Assembly: GCA_963682175.1 (NCBI GenBank)
Contig: OY821775.1
Coordinates: 50,130,053 to 50,194,052, forward strand
Length of the DNA: 64,000 bases
Direction: 5' to 3'
Source: Triglochin maritima
Taxonomy: Eukaryota; Streptophyta; Magnoliopsida; Alismatales; Juncaginaceae
The notes beneath the pieces are model-generated. The model was not told the origin of the DNA. It searched no databases and saw only the letters and a list, made by a program, of their open reading frames with translations. The number at the start of each line of letters is the position of its first letter. Position 1 is the first letter of the stretch. The position numbers and the translations under genes are program-made. Below, in pieces: positions 23,803 to 37,175 of the stretch.

Positions 23803-26800
23803 TGACTACAAAGAAGACTATGCTCTGAACAATCCGCCGATTAATCATCGTCCTCAGCTAGAAGCAAAAAAACAACTAGAAAGCCAAATGACAACCAATT
23901 CGTGTAGCGTTATGGGGTGAGTAAGGAGAAGACCTACATGTGAATTTCAATTGTGTGCCGAACCATATGGTACACAATTCCGACCAAAGCGAGTCCCAAT
24001 TGGTTCCTAGGAAAGATGTAGATAGGAAGTCTGGTTCGGGAACGTTGTAAGAATAAACTCACATATCTGATCTCTTCCATTTTATTATCGACAATCCGAT
24101 GCATCTCCAACAAATCATGTACTTTGATGATTTTTTTCCCGGTGGGTACAAATTACTGTGATAATTTTACAGACATCCAATTAATGGAAATCATTGTAAT
24201 ACACTTACAGTAAATGACCATCATAACTTTATTGACATTTCAACATCTTTTCATACTTTTGTTAGGTTCATGTTTGAAACATGTCTAGTCTATCAGATTG
24301 AAGTTGGGTGGCATACAGTTGCATTTAAAGTGTGCTATTTTTGATTGAGATTTTATGACTACTTCAATTATTAGCTTTCTTATGGATTCATGCTACTTTA
24401 TCTGCTCTATTGTCAACAAGGGGACTATTTATAGTTGATAGGTGAAAAGGTGGTTGTGATGGTTCTCTTGGTTTGGTTTCTTAGGGTGATTAATCTTTCG
24501 ATTAAACTTTTGTTTTTGAAATTAGTCTTACTATTTCTTTTATGGATGAATTATATTGTGGGTTTGTTTTGATTTTTCTTCTTCTGTGGTTTCTAATTTG
24601 ATATATGGTAATAACACTTTGCATCCCAAACCCTCAACTATCTAAAAACCAGATTTACTCCTCTGAATTGCTTTTTTTTCCTTCGTTGTGTTCGATTTAT
24701 CTTTATTTTGACTTGAAAAGACATCCTGCTAATGAATTAACTCAAACTCTTTCTAACCTTTTTTGTGGTCCTTGATTTTCTTTGTATTCCTTATTCCTTA
24801 CTAAACTCCAGGGTTAATTATAGTTTACCCTTGAATTATGTTCTGATTTGACTTTGTACTTTAAAAAGTGATAATCACCCCCATATATATCATTTCTTTA
24901 TATGTAATTTTGATTGTTCATGAGGCAGAGTGAAATTGTTGATTGTTAAGGGGCAAAAAGTCACCCAGTCTATGACTCAAGGGACTAAATTGCAACTTAT
25001 TTGTAGAAACAATTGTAGTTGACACAAAAGCTTTATTAAGTTTCAGAACCAGAGCAAGACCAAAAATGACGTTAAGGAATGTTTAAATTGGCGGGAATTA
25101 ATGTTCATGCATCATGACTAAATTTTTGTTGACTTGTTTTATTTATTTTTCGTGTCAATATCTTACATTTCATTTTGAGACTTTTTTAATATTATTGGAC
25201 TATAATATTAATCTTGATGACACATGTCACATGGTTGATGTTGGTTGCTTGTGTAGATGGGTTTGGAAATGCTTGGAAGTTAGGGATGGGTTTGTGGGTG
25301 TCATGTTTGACCAAACATTTTAGATATTTGGTATAAGTGTTAATTCCTTTTTTGATTTTATCATCCCTAACGCTTTTAAATTTTAACAGTGAATACCTTT
25401 TCAATTTTATTTATTTGCTTCCACAAGGAAATGGGAAATTTGTAGAATATTCTAATTTTTGTTCTTTTTGCATATTTAGGTCATGCTTGTTAATTTTGCA
25501 GTTTTGAACATTTTTTTCCCACACCAAAATGCTCTAAACATTTTTTTTTACTCCAACAAAAATACTCTCAATGGTTTATTCGTCTCCACCACTAATAGTG
25601 ACATAATATTATCATGATATAGAATTGGAAAATATGCAACGACAACTCCTTTTTCTTCTCGTCTAATAAACCTCATCCTCCCTTATTGTTGTTGACTTTG
25701 AGTCGATTAGGCAACCTGAAGTTTGTGTCCAAACACGAAACTCAGATTTCAAATTCTTGACAAGCTTACACTTTGCAAGATATGGTTTAATATTGGTTTT
25801 GCCTTGATTTGAGAAGCTTTGAAGTTTAACTTATTGTGAGTTTTAGGTCTATTAGAAGCAACATTTTTGGTTCGCACCACCTATAAGCTAGTTTTTGAAG
25901 ATGTTAGATCTAAAATTGAAATGGACCTTTTGTCGTCGACGTTTATTATGCTTATCCTTTAAAAAGAAAATGCACGAGCTAACGTCATCTAGTCATATTA
26001 AAGATGGAAAAATAGTGTTTTTTTAATCATTGAAATTAGGCTGAATATTTTCTTTATCTTAAAAAAAGTGTAGACTTTAGTAGTGATCGGACCACTTTCT
26101 CTATCCAAAAAATTAATAATTCATAAAGAAGATTCCATTTGTAGGATTGTTGGTCGTTGTTGAGTTTTGATGGGTTTTCGGTGCTCGGAATATAATTTAA
26201 AAATAGGATAGGATTGATGACTTGTTGACTTTGCTTGTCCACAGACAGACCACGATGTCAGAATCTGATTTGTGCTCAGCTCCACTGATAAGATCATAAG
26301 CCTATTCCCAACCTATGCAACTACACACTTCGTGGTTGCTTAACAAAAACATTGCATATCAAAACAAAAAATAACATCAAAATAAATAAATAAAACGGTT
26401 TCTTCTCTCATCAAAACAAATCTTTAACATTCTGCTAGACAGTGAACATGACTATTTCTCCAACCCGACCTCTTAAGACATTCGACCACCGCAACAAATT
26501 TCTAACTTCCAACCCATGATCATTGACCGAAACATCGCTTTTAAATAATGATTTTTTTACTTTCTTAAATAATGAAGTTGTGAAGAGTGACCTTTTCAAG
26601 TTGCAATTAAACATCTAAAAGGATTTCGAATAAAAAGCTAGAAGTCAGTTATTCGGAAAGACCAACCAAAACAATTACTAAGATAAATTGCTACGAGGTT
26701 TTGGACATTTATATATGCATTATATCTTGTAAAGTAGAAAAGACATTTGTTATGCAATGTTGCTACAAAGTACGCACTTACAACCATGATGGCTATTACG

Positions 26801-28091
26801 CAAGCTCAAACAGGTTCATAGCCCACTATATGGTTGGATGCGGATTTAAGAGACAAACGCGGTTAGTACACAAATATACACGAGTAATTGTGTTTTTACT
26901 CTTATATTAATAGACTTACCAATTTAAGTTGTTTTAATTGTATAATAAACAAATAATATTCGCATATCATAGAAATAGAGATTGTATAATCGTGTACCAC
27001 TGAGGTAGTACTCATAACATGTACTAAACGTGTCATGTCTTAGCATGTATGCAACATCACTCGTTTAGTAATCGTATATAAACAGGTTAACACGATTATA
27101 CACAATTATAAATGAGTCATATATGAGTAAGGATCTAACAACACGATTATGAAATAGATTAAATACGAATTTACATATAAGACATATATACATGTATACA
27201 CGACACAATTGACAACCACACTGATAACTCAATCCCTGCCCCTACTAGTTAGGATTTTATGGAGCTCCTATTGAGGCTTGAAACGCATGGACAAGCTTAA
27301 AGAGAAACTTCCTGTGGAATAACAAGTAGAGCTCTTCGTCAGTCAAAAGCCTTGTAAATAAACTGGGAAAAAGTTCGCCAACCCAAGACTAATAGTGGGT
27401 TGGGATCATTAACCTGGAAAACCACAATTTGGCCCTCAAGTGTAAAAAGAAGCTTTGGAGCCGTAGCGACCGTTGAAGCCAGATAATCTCTGCTCGAGAA
27501 AATCATTACAATTTACCTAGTACAGGGAAAAACAATTTTCACCCTTTTGGTGATCCTCATAGCATGGGAATCCTCAAGCCTGAGCGTCACATTGAAACAA
27601 ATTGGGATCTCAACTTCATCTTGGAAGAGTTAAGAAACAAGACCTCATTGGGCTTCCGATTGGAATTACCTTATTACATCATTTTATCATGTGATACGTA
27701 GAATTGAAACCAATCCATTCAATCCTTTTGAATGTTTTTAATAATGTGATCACAAATACAGCAGAGAGTTACCATTAGAAAACAAGCAGTTGCAGGACAG
27801 ATGTGAAAAAGAGACCAACAGAAAAGTACATAAATCCATTTATGCAATTAAAAAGAAATACGATTTATCCATCAACACAAGATTGAAATTTGTGCTCCTG
27901 AAGACAACCAAGTGAACAAGGAGATTGAAATATATGACATCTATGATCATATTCACAAGACCACCTATAGACAGATATTCTAAGCAGGGTTAGTAGAAAC
28001 AGATTTAACTCTAATAAGGATATATACAAATTATTGAAGTAGAGAAGGAATAGATCACAGCGGCATCACATGAGAAGCAAGAGACTGGAAG
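23803..28091. other. Intergenic region between MED26-like and ATG18a-like genes
   Basis: The first few hundred bases are probably 3' untranslated sequence of the MED26-like gene. The remainder is AT-rich with short frames and no recognised domain. Words such as CGTGTCATG and ACACGA recur near 26950-27230, again suggesting decayed repeats. Confidence 0.5.
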
Positions 28092-31000
28092 CTAGAAGTT
28101 TTCCTCAGGCTTCAGGAAGTGGTGGCACTCCAATTGCGTCATTTCTCCACCAGTCACTGGATCAAACTCGCACCGGTAAAACCTACAAGTTTGAGGACAA
28201 AAATATCATTTTTTTATTTGTAGAAACAAATGGATTTTGGGATGAAAGGCTTTGTTGTTGTAGAAACAAATGGATCAAAAACCAAACATAGTTTCAAACA
28301 AAATCAAATCTAATCAAATCACGTTCTCTCCTACAAATAAATGCTGGTAGTGTTGAGGCAAACCAGTTTGATAAACACAAAAACAAGCATCAAAGCTGAA
28401 TTATGGAAATCTCTGATAGTGTAAGAAATTTATGCTTGCTTAAAGACACCAAATTGATCACAACGTATTCTTTGTTTCAGTGCAACCATTTCTAGTTGTA
28501 TGTTTTTAATTGCAGAACAGAAGAACTTAAGGAGAAAAAAGAGATGCTGGGGATCACTGAGTTTAAGCTCTGTAGCGTCAAAAGCAGGAAAGAGGGAGCC
28601 ATGGCCTTAATAAGACTGACAACAGTGTCAACATTTACTAGAAATAAAAAAGGAACTGAGGAAACAGCACTTACGTTCCATCCATGCCAAGAATCACAAC
28701 AGTATTTTTTTGGTGGCCGAAAGCAACCACATATTGAGTACTTTCATGCAAACGAAATTGGGCAACTGACCATTCTGAATTAAAATATTTTGGTAGTACA
28801 CCTACAAGGAAAAGAGAAAATCGATGTTGATTGTTAAGCAATAAGCATGTACAAAACAAGGACCAACTTTCAAAAATTAGTAGCACAAATGAGTCCATTT
28901 CAGAAATTATACGAGGGGCATGCTAATCAGAAAAGGATGATATCAATGCCATGTCAACCACATATAGATCACCAGGAAGTTCTACAATTATTATGGTCAA
29001 GAAGAAAATATAGGAATGACCACAAAGGCACAACCAAACACTCATGTACCACCTGGTTTGCTTTTGAAATGGGATGCATTGATCATATTTTCCACATGCA
29101 AATTAGAACAAGAATAAAATCACAAAGCAACAGCAACTTACCTTTAATGAAAGAGAGGGATGATGTAACGCCTGCAGTTGGAGAAGTTGGTTCAGGAACA
29201 GGATGGAATTTCTCAGGTACATTCACCTCTGTATTCACCTTCAAGTTGAAGACGTGCACTGTTCCCTTGTCGCTTGAGACTGCAAGCCATTGTAGATTTG
29301 CTGAGAATGTCAAACTGTGTATCTCTGCTCTATCTGCACCTCTACGTACCTAGTTGAATTATGCAACTGTATTTAACATGTACAGAAAGGAAAAAATATA
29401 TCGAAAATTAAGAAGAATTAACTTATAACCAATAAAGAAAAGGCCAGGAAGGTTTTAAATAAATAAACTGTTGGTATAATAAGACCGATTCCCAGAATTC
29501 ACAAGCTTCCACCCTCTAAGTATCTTGACCATTAGGAGTTAGGATCACGCATAATGAACATTCAATTCAGTAAGCTTTGACTAATCCAAAATTTAGGCAT
29601 TCCTAATCTGTAATCTAAAATTTAGATTATTTCAAACAGCTCAACAATCTAGATTTACTAAATTAGGTGTCATTGTAATCATACCATAATCTTGAAGGGC
29701 ATATGTGCACTCAACTTTGCATTATTGATATCCACCTCTTTTCCAATAATAGATTATCACTAACAGTGATACTGGTTAAAAAGCATTCCCTCTGCTGATC
29801 ATGTATCAGAAAGACTTAGTTTTACTATTTGCACCAGGACAGAGAGCATCACAAATTTCAAAGCTGTTGCTGTAAAGGATGATATGATAAGGTCTCATAT
29901 TCAAACAGATTTACCAACAGTAAAACACTCTAACATTATAAAGGTACAACAAAATTAGATGAAAGGAAAGAGGTGTAGATTCTGAAGTCCACAAGAGAAC
30001 AATGCACTGGAAACCTCTACAGTGTAATCAAATGGTTATCACTTCTTCAGGCCACTGCCATACATTGCAGGTCAGTACTTATTGGAAAGCCTAGCCTTGT
30101 CTCATGTCACCTTTGTTACTCCAATGTGGGTGGGGGGTAGACATGGAGTTTGACAGCTTAAAGGACTAAAAGACATAGTATTTTCTTTCTTCAAATTTCC
30201 TTTTCCAATAACATTTACATGAGACAACAGGCTTGTTATTTTGGAGCCTATGTCACTTGGAGACTATAAAAAAAAACAAAGACACAACTAAATACTATAC
30301 TAGAATGAATGAATAACAAGAAAGTGAACAAGGAAAAAGAGAACTGGGCAAACCAACCCTTCATATCTACAATGGAATCGATATCTTTCTGAAAAACCAA
30401 AATACTGACACATTAGAAGGTGACAACAAATCATGAGAAGGTCCGTAACAATTCCTGATCATCAATATCTAATTTTGAAAATGGAAGAGCAATTTGTTAT
30501 GATAGGGTGTGAGGCAAAACCTCAACAAATACAGGAAAATTATTTGCACTTGTATGATTACCTCTTGACGGAGAGCCCCATCAACTGTACTGAAAATCCT
30601 GATAAGGGTGCCTTTGGTGCTGGCTGTGGCAATCAAACTTCCATCCTGTGACAATGCAAAACATGCAATTCTTGAGTCATGGGCCATGATGAACTTGGTC
30701 TTCCTAGCACCATAGTGCTCCACTCTGATCTGCCCTTTCTGCCCACCAGGACAAACAAGCACTAGAGATCCTTGTTGCTGAGAAACAGCACACAGCCCCT
30801 TGGGGTTTGGAACTGTCTCAATCTGATGCACCAGCTTCAGATCCGCAAAGTTGTAAACAAAAACCTTGTGATCAAGCACAACAATAATGCGATCCCTGCG
30901 GAGCCGTACAGCTCGAACCTCAGATCGGAATGAGAGCTCCCCGATGCACCTATCGAAGGAATAGTATAAATCCACAACACCATTACTACATCTTCGACAA

Positions 31001-32486
31001 TCAGAATATCTTAGTATTGTGAGACCTTATAAAAGCACTGTGAAGAAAAAACACTGCTCTAAGTTCCAATGCAGTCACAAGTACCACAATACCATTACTA
31101 CATCTTCGACAATCAGAATATATTAGTATTGTGAGACCTTATTAAAGCAATGTGAAGAAAAAGCACGGCCCTAAGGTTCCTAAACCTAAAAAGTGAACTG
31201 CTTATGAAGCAACCCAAATGAACCAACAGAGTACAATCCATATTGGACAGTGGTACATTTTGCAGTGATATTAATGTTCTTATATCTTAAGTCTAAAGCA
31301 AGTTATGAAACATATTCCTCAAACAACCATATAACAGCCAATCATAAGAGTCAGGAGATTCAGGACTGATAATCAAAATATAGACAGTCAGGACCATAAT
31401 AGAAATTTTCAAATTTCAAAATTAATACATCCACCAGTAAAATTTTAGTCCATGTGTATGTTTCCGGCAAATCTCACATCAATCTCGCGTAATCATGTAA
31501 AGAGGCAAAACAGCACAACCACATTCCAAGTTTTCCTCGACCAATATCTCCAAACAAACCATCCTCCCATCAAAAGCTAAATTCTTCTATTTTCAGCATA
31601 AAAGTTCGTACTTTCTAAAAAAATCACTCGTACTTCCTAATGATTCCAATTCAAACGACAAGTAACTGTGTTCATGAAGATAAATGATAAAAAACTCATT
31701 AGCAATAAAAGAATCACTTTAGTACCCTAAACTATTAAAGTGATCAACTTTGGAATGCATTTTGATAGTAAGCCATTCCTTTTCATTTAACCCTTGCTTT
31801 AATCTGTTAAATACAATCTAGTTACTTGAGTACTTCTACGTAAATCTCAACCTTCTATCACTACGACCAACTTCTCTTGTGAGCTAAATTTGCAAATAAA
31901 ATCCAGTTTTAGTGGATTTTGGTGTATATACAAAAGTGCTAGATTGAATAGTCTATATTTTTTATTATCTCTTTCTTGACATTTTCTTCCTTATCAGAGT
32001 AACTATGACAGATGCAACATTGTTGATTTTTTCCTATCAGACTATCAGATATTTCGTTGCAGTGAATACGAAACGCAGATGGTTAGAAGGGAATTAGTTC
32101 GATTCAAAACCACGAATTCCCCAGAAAAGGGAGCGAAACCAAACCGAAGCTCACCTGCTCTGGTGGTCGTCCCAGATCATGACCTTGGTGACGGGGTACT
32201 GCGGTCTCGGCCCGCCGCCGACCAACGCGAGGATGTTACAGCGGAAGAGCATCTCGACGGCGGCGACTCCCCCGCCGTCGAAGTCGCGGCGGAAGATCTC
32301 GCGGAAGGGGTCGCAGTTGAAGATGCGGAAGCCGGAGTCGGTGCCGGCGGCGAAGCAGCCGTGGTCCTGGTTGAAGGAGAGGTGGAGGAGGTTGGGGACG
32401 GAGGACGGCGGTGGGGAGGGCGGGATCGGGTCGGGATTAGGGTTAGGGTTTGGGATTTGGGGGTCGTCGGAGATCGATTCGGACAT
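28092..32486 (-). CDS. ATG18a: ATG18a-like autophagy PROPPIN (WD40)
   Basis: Predicted 381-aa seven-bladed beta-propeller of the PROPPIN/WIPI family. ATG18a binds phosphatidylinositol 3-phosphate on forming autophagosomes and is needed for autophagy under starvation and stress. Exons: 32486-32155, 30949-30562, 29349-29142, 28801-28675 and 28182-28092, with consistent phases 2, 0, 1, 2. The lipid-binding loop reads VRRG at residues 241-244, spanning the start of exon 3, and is followed by ADRAEIHSL. The first Arg pair matches the family F/LRRG motif with Val in the first place, as is usual in the ATG18a group. Other family blocks are [34 protein letters not shown] and the tail [19 protein letters not shown]. 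The N-terminal Pro/Asn-rich stretch is encoded by telomere-like repeats. Intron 1 is 1.2 kb and holds a tandem duplication. Confidence 0.93.
30972..31195. repeat. 112-bp tandem duplication in ATG18a-like intron 1
   Basis: A unit at 30972-31083 is repeated with about 85-90% identity at 31084-31195. Shared words include CATTACTACATCTTCGACAA and TAGTATTGTGAGACCTTAT. It lies just upstream of the exon 2 acceptor in gene orientation. Confidence 0.85.
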
Positions 32487-34519
32487 TTTCGGAGAGACGT
32501 GGATTTGAGGAGATGCTGTTTGATTACTTGATTTTGATTGTGCTTTCGTGGGGATAACAATTAACTTCTTTTCTTGGGGTTATGTTATGTAACGTTATTC
32601 GGTAAGAGTGTTAGTCGGAAATTGATTTACGGAATCATTCGGAAATTGATTTTTAGAATTAAACGGAAAGTAATTTCATTTTGACTGAATTTTATTATTT
32701 GTGCATGTTTAGAAAATGATATCAGAGATTTTGTGTTGGAATTAGATCATACTCGTTATATCAACTATGACAGGTCGAGGTTTTGTTTGAGAATTTATTA
32801 GGAATTCTAACAGTTTGGAGCGACGACCGAACTGGTAGTTTCGGTCGACCGAAATGAGAATTTCAGTGATTTCTTTAAAGCAAACGTAAATGGTCGACCA
32901 AACTTATTTCGGTTGTCCGAACTGGTCATTCTAGTTACGAATTTCGGTGGATTGAAATGTGTTCGGTCATCCGTTAAAATTATTTCGGTGAACCAATTGG
33001 TTAACGGTCGACTGAAATATTTGGTTTCCGTTGCTTTCTGATGGAAAAACAACGAGAAAACTCAAAGGAAATTTTTTATATACCACAGAATATGACGGAA
33101 AATTCATCAACGTGCACAACAACTTTCTTTTCGGAGTCAATCGGAATATGGGATCCTTTCATTTTCCTCACTTTTCGAACTTGACATGACACGATAACAA
33201 GATACCACAAATTCATGTGTTCAAATAATACCATAAGATATATTTTTTCATTATGAAAAAATTGGTAATTTCTAAATGTGATAGAGAGAGAAAGATATAT
33301 GGTAGCATGAGAGGAGATAAGTGAAAGTAAGAGTGAATTTTACCAAATTTACATCTAAATAAAGATAACTAGTGTATTTGTAAATAATTTAAAGTTTTTT
33401 TTGCAAAATTTTAAATTAAACAATAATATAATTAACGATGCTAACGGAAAGTTAACGAATTTGTGTGATTTTTGGGTCTAATAACATTCAAGCACCTAAG
33501 AGTTTTACCTAGTGACATCCAAACAAATACAAATTTTCACATGATGTTTTCGACTATTTTGTGATTTTTGGAGTGATAATCCTACCTTCTTCGTAGTAGA
33601 TAATTTTTTGTTATATAACTTATAACCATAAGGTGTTGTTGTGTGTGAAGCAGTGTTCAACTTTTGTTTGTCCCAAATTCCGATCCGTCTCGTTAAATAA
33701 AACTTGACATTACATAATAACACGATACGACAAATTCATGTACTCAAATAAGACAGTAAGTTTATTTCCTTATGAAAAACTTGATAATTTCCCCCCTATT
33801 AGAGTAATTGTGATATCGTTTATTGTCGAAAGGCAAACAGGTGATGGTGCACACTGAAACCTCAACAATAGAACATTGAAATGAGCAACAAAATATGTAA
33901 TACTCTAATACGAAAAATCAACAGTGCATTCAAATATGGTCAATATAGAACACACTTAGGTGGTCACCGCACGATAAAGATACATGATAAGAACACGTAT
34001 CGTGTCATATTTGTGTTCGTGTCCATGTACACGACAAGAGTTCTTATACATGGATACACATATACATGATTGTACATGAATACATGTTAGTACTCAAATA
34101 CGCATTAATACACAAAACACATGTTAATGTACGATCATTAATGAGCTTAATATAACTAATGTATGTGGGTATTATGCTATTGTATGACCTACTTACATTT
34201 AAGTAGGATAATAGCTAATAAGTCAATAACCTAGTTAGGTATGTTTAACAAGTTTTCATGTTAATCATATTTGTTTGTCAATCGTATCAGTCGTGTATGC
34301 ATGTAGATATCTTATATTACTTTGCGACGTGTATCTTTCATGAAACACGACAAGATAAAGAACTCATGTACTTATCACATATAAACTCGATAACTATCGT
34401 TTCGTGTTCATGTCTGAGTCAAAGTACACTACATATTAAAATACCAAATTTCTAAATAATCGAGTAAAAGAATATCCATTTAAAGATCCATATACCCGTT
34501 TATTTTAGACCAACCTCAA
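32487..34519. other. Intergenic region with palindrome cluster 3 and a dispersed direct repeat
   Basis: Begins with the 5' side of the ATG18a-like gene. A GGTCGACC cluster lies at 32820-33015. A segment at about 33178-33270 (CTTGACATGACACGATAACA, ACAAATTCATGTGTTCAAATA) recurs in decayed form about 525 bp later at 33703-33795. No gene is recognised. Confidence 0.55.
32820..33015. repeat. GGTCGACC palindrome cluster 3
   Basis: About eight exact or decayed copies in 200 bp, such as TTCGGTCGACCGAAA, GGTCGACCAA, GGTTGTCCG and GGTCGACTG. I could not place LTR ends around it, so the host element is unknown. Confidence 0.7.
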
Positions 34520-34604
34520 ATGAATCCCACACACTCAAACCCTAAACCCTTCCAACCCACCGTTGGACGCCGCCGCCAGCCAATTTCCGTTCTCCTCTCA
34601 CGAG
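34520..34604 (+). pseudogene. Possible orphan first exon (28 codons)
   Basis: An ATG opens MNPTHSNPKPFQPTVGRRR, continuing for 28 codons to a G|GTAAAA donor-like site. The codons are GC-rich against AT-rich surroundings, and a telo-box (AAACCCTAAACCC) overlaps it. No following exon is seen before the LTR-like block starting at 34989. It may be the stranded 5' end of a gene broken by that insertion, or chance. Confidence 0.25.
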
Positions 34605-35459
34605 GTAAAAATGTTTTTTTGGAATGTAAAATAAGTTTCTAAATTTCACATATGAGATTTCGCATAGTTTGTAAATACCCTTTTGGATTCATCAAAAGTT
34701 CCCATTATGGTTTGTTTTAGGAGGAAGGATCCTTAAAGTTTGTCAAAAAATATCATTGTTAATAACTCAAAATTTTAACTTAAAATAGAAAATCAAAACG
34801 GTAGATTTAGGTCTATAACTCATATTTTCTATGTATGTTAAAAATAAAAAAAATTGAGATTCTTTTGATATGAAGTCAAAAGATGCAAAAAATAACACAT
34901 CACATCCTTAAAGTTTTAATATGATTTTTCTATTTCCCCTCTATTTTGTATGTACATAAAAACTAATTATGTTAAATGTCATTCATATTGTTATATCCTA
35001 ATACTTGATTTGTGGGTTAATTGTGTTTAGATAGTTGATGGGTGTTTAGAGAAGGATTTGTGAGGATGCGGTGGTGGCTTGTGATTAGTGGAGGGGTTTC
35101 GAGGGGTATGCAAAGGTATCTCTCTCTATCTCTCCCTCTCACTCATCACTCTCTATCCATCTCTAAATTTTCTTTCTCTCAAGCCATCAGGAGCGTCAGC
35201 GGCGTGTGGTGACCGACGAGCACAAGAGTTGGGGTTGGAGTTGCCGGAGGTGCAGTGATCGTTGCTCGGAAGAAGTTCACCGGTGAAAAGCTCGTTGACA
35301 GGGGAAGTGCTTACGGTTGATCTTCAAAGGTTTCTTCAAGCCTTCAAGGTATGTTAACCTTCTCCTTAATACTCACCCAAGGTGTGTGAGTGGTGGTTTT
35401 AGTCGATGGTAGTCGTTAGGCTCGTCAGAGGTTGATGAACAAGAAATTTCTGCTGAATA

Positions 35460-36065
35460 ACGATCGACTGGCGCGTGCCCCGGTCGAGCGATGCTAGTGT
35501 AATTGTGGGGTTTAGCCTTGCACCGGTCGAACGATGCCTTGGGGCGGTCGACCAGTTGTGTGTTTTAGGCAAGCCCTATTGTTTTTCGGTCTAATGAGTC
35601 TCATTTGTCGTTGGACCGGTTAAACCCTTTTGTAAGTCGGTTGGGGGCATAGATCATCCAAACGGTCGACCGCATTGTGACATGTTCGACCGATTGTACT
35701 TGTAGCTAAGTCGGTTGGGGTCTAGACCACAAAACGGTCGACCACCTATATGATTGGTTCGACCAATAATTTAAGTTAACTTAAAGTTTGTTCGACCGAT
35801 GTGTGCATTGTTCGACCGGTCTTGGACTTTGAGGAAATGTGAAGTCATTGTTATATTTCTGTCGATCGGGTCCCCTTTGCCGCTCGATCGATGGGATGAT
35901 TGAATTTAATAATATTTGTGGCGTAGACCATCCAAACGGTCAATCACCCATGACAGTTGGTTTGACTGATTTTATGTTGGTTGTGTTCGACCGGCTAGGT
36001 GACGGTCAAACCTTGCTTGTTTCTTGAGGGAGCCGGTTGACCGGTGTGCTTGTTCGATCGACCGT
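35460..36065. repeat. GGTCGACC palindrome cluster 4
   Basis: Roughly twenty exact or decayed copies in 600 bp, including GGTCGACC, GGTCGACCG, TTCGACCG, GGTTGACCGG and GATCGACCG. They lie mid-way through the large LTR-like block. Confidence 0.8.
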
Positions 36066-36781
36066 TGTTGCTCTGTTGTGTGATTGTGGTGTGTGTGATC
36101 GACTTTGAGGGCAACAGGTTCGTAGGCCCTTTTGGGGCAACAGAAAGGACAAGCTGACGTAATAGCGATTGATGATGGCTCTACGGAGCGGAGTGGTGGC
36201 TCTATGGAGTGATTATGGGCTCTAGAGTGGCCGTCCTTGTGAGGCGGGGTTTGTTGACCAATGTATTTCCGACAGGTGCCTTATGTGCATGTGTGGTATG
36301 GAGGTTGGGGTGTGAGGACTGTAGGATTTCTAGTTTAATTGCACATATATATTTTCGAAATTTTTATGCACAATAATGATCAATTACAATTTTCTATGAT
36401 TTGTTTCATGCATGCATCAGTTTGTTTCAATAACTAGTTCCAAAACTTTATTAAAACAAACATGGGCTCCGAATTTCATACCTAGAAGTTCTCTAAAACT
36501 TCTTGATGATCCGGAGACGTTGAGGATGCTTGTCGCTGCGCCGGATGCCCCTGAGTATTCACCAAAACTCTAAACAAGATCAGAGAGAGAAGAGTCAGCC
36601 TCTCAATCTCCAATAGGGTTTAGAATCTAACTACTAACCCCTCTTTAGTTCCATTGAGAAGAAGATCTCTGAAAACTAAAACTAAATTCAAGAATTAAGG
36701 AAAATTCGTGGAGAGTTATGGAGAGAGATGTTTGCACAAGAATATAATGAATTAATTCTATTAGGTAATGAGATAAACTTG

Positions 36782-36789
36782 TATTTATA
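36782..36789 (-). promoter_or_regulatory. TATA box in solo LTR
   Basis: TATAAATA on the minus strand, a canonical plant TATA box. It sits at the same relative place as TATAAAAGGG in the 12384-14501 copy. Confidence 0.6.
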
Positions 36790-36965
36790 AGTTCTCTCCA
36801 AATTACATATTCATGTGCAACCTCTTGCCCATGATTTCATGCAAACTTCCATCTAACCATCCATTATTTGCTAACAAATAATCTCAGTCACGAATTAAAC
36901 CAGTTATGGACCAATTCCATGCATGATCTAATTAATTCTTAAATTAATTCTGCAGAAACCGTCTG

Positions 36966-37175
36966 GATCGGTCGACCGTTTAGACCAAGTTTTGGTCGAT
37001 CGTTCATAACTCGGTCGACCGTTCGTAACAAAAAATATTTCATCGCAATGTTCGGTCGACCGACCGATATACTTCGGTCGACCGAAAACGAACAGACGAA
37101 ATTCCCTGTTACGATCGAGACACATCCGGTCGACCGTGCAACATTTCGGTCGACCGTGCAACATTCGGTCGACTG
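36966..37175. repeat. GGTCGACC palindrome cluster 5
   Basis: Nine or more copies in about 210 bp, most of them intact (TCGGTCGACCG), with near-duplicated TTCGGTCGACCGTGCAACA words at its right end. Confidence 0.85.

Noticed and set aside
32079..32560. Long GC-rich frames on both strands over ATG18a exon 1.
   Set aside because: They are shadows of the real exon; only one frame joins the next exons in phase with the PROPPIN family.
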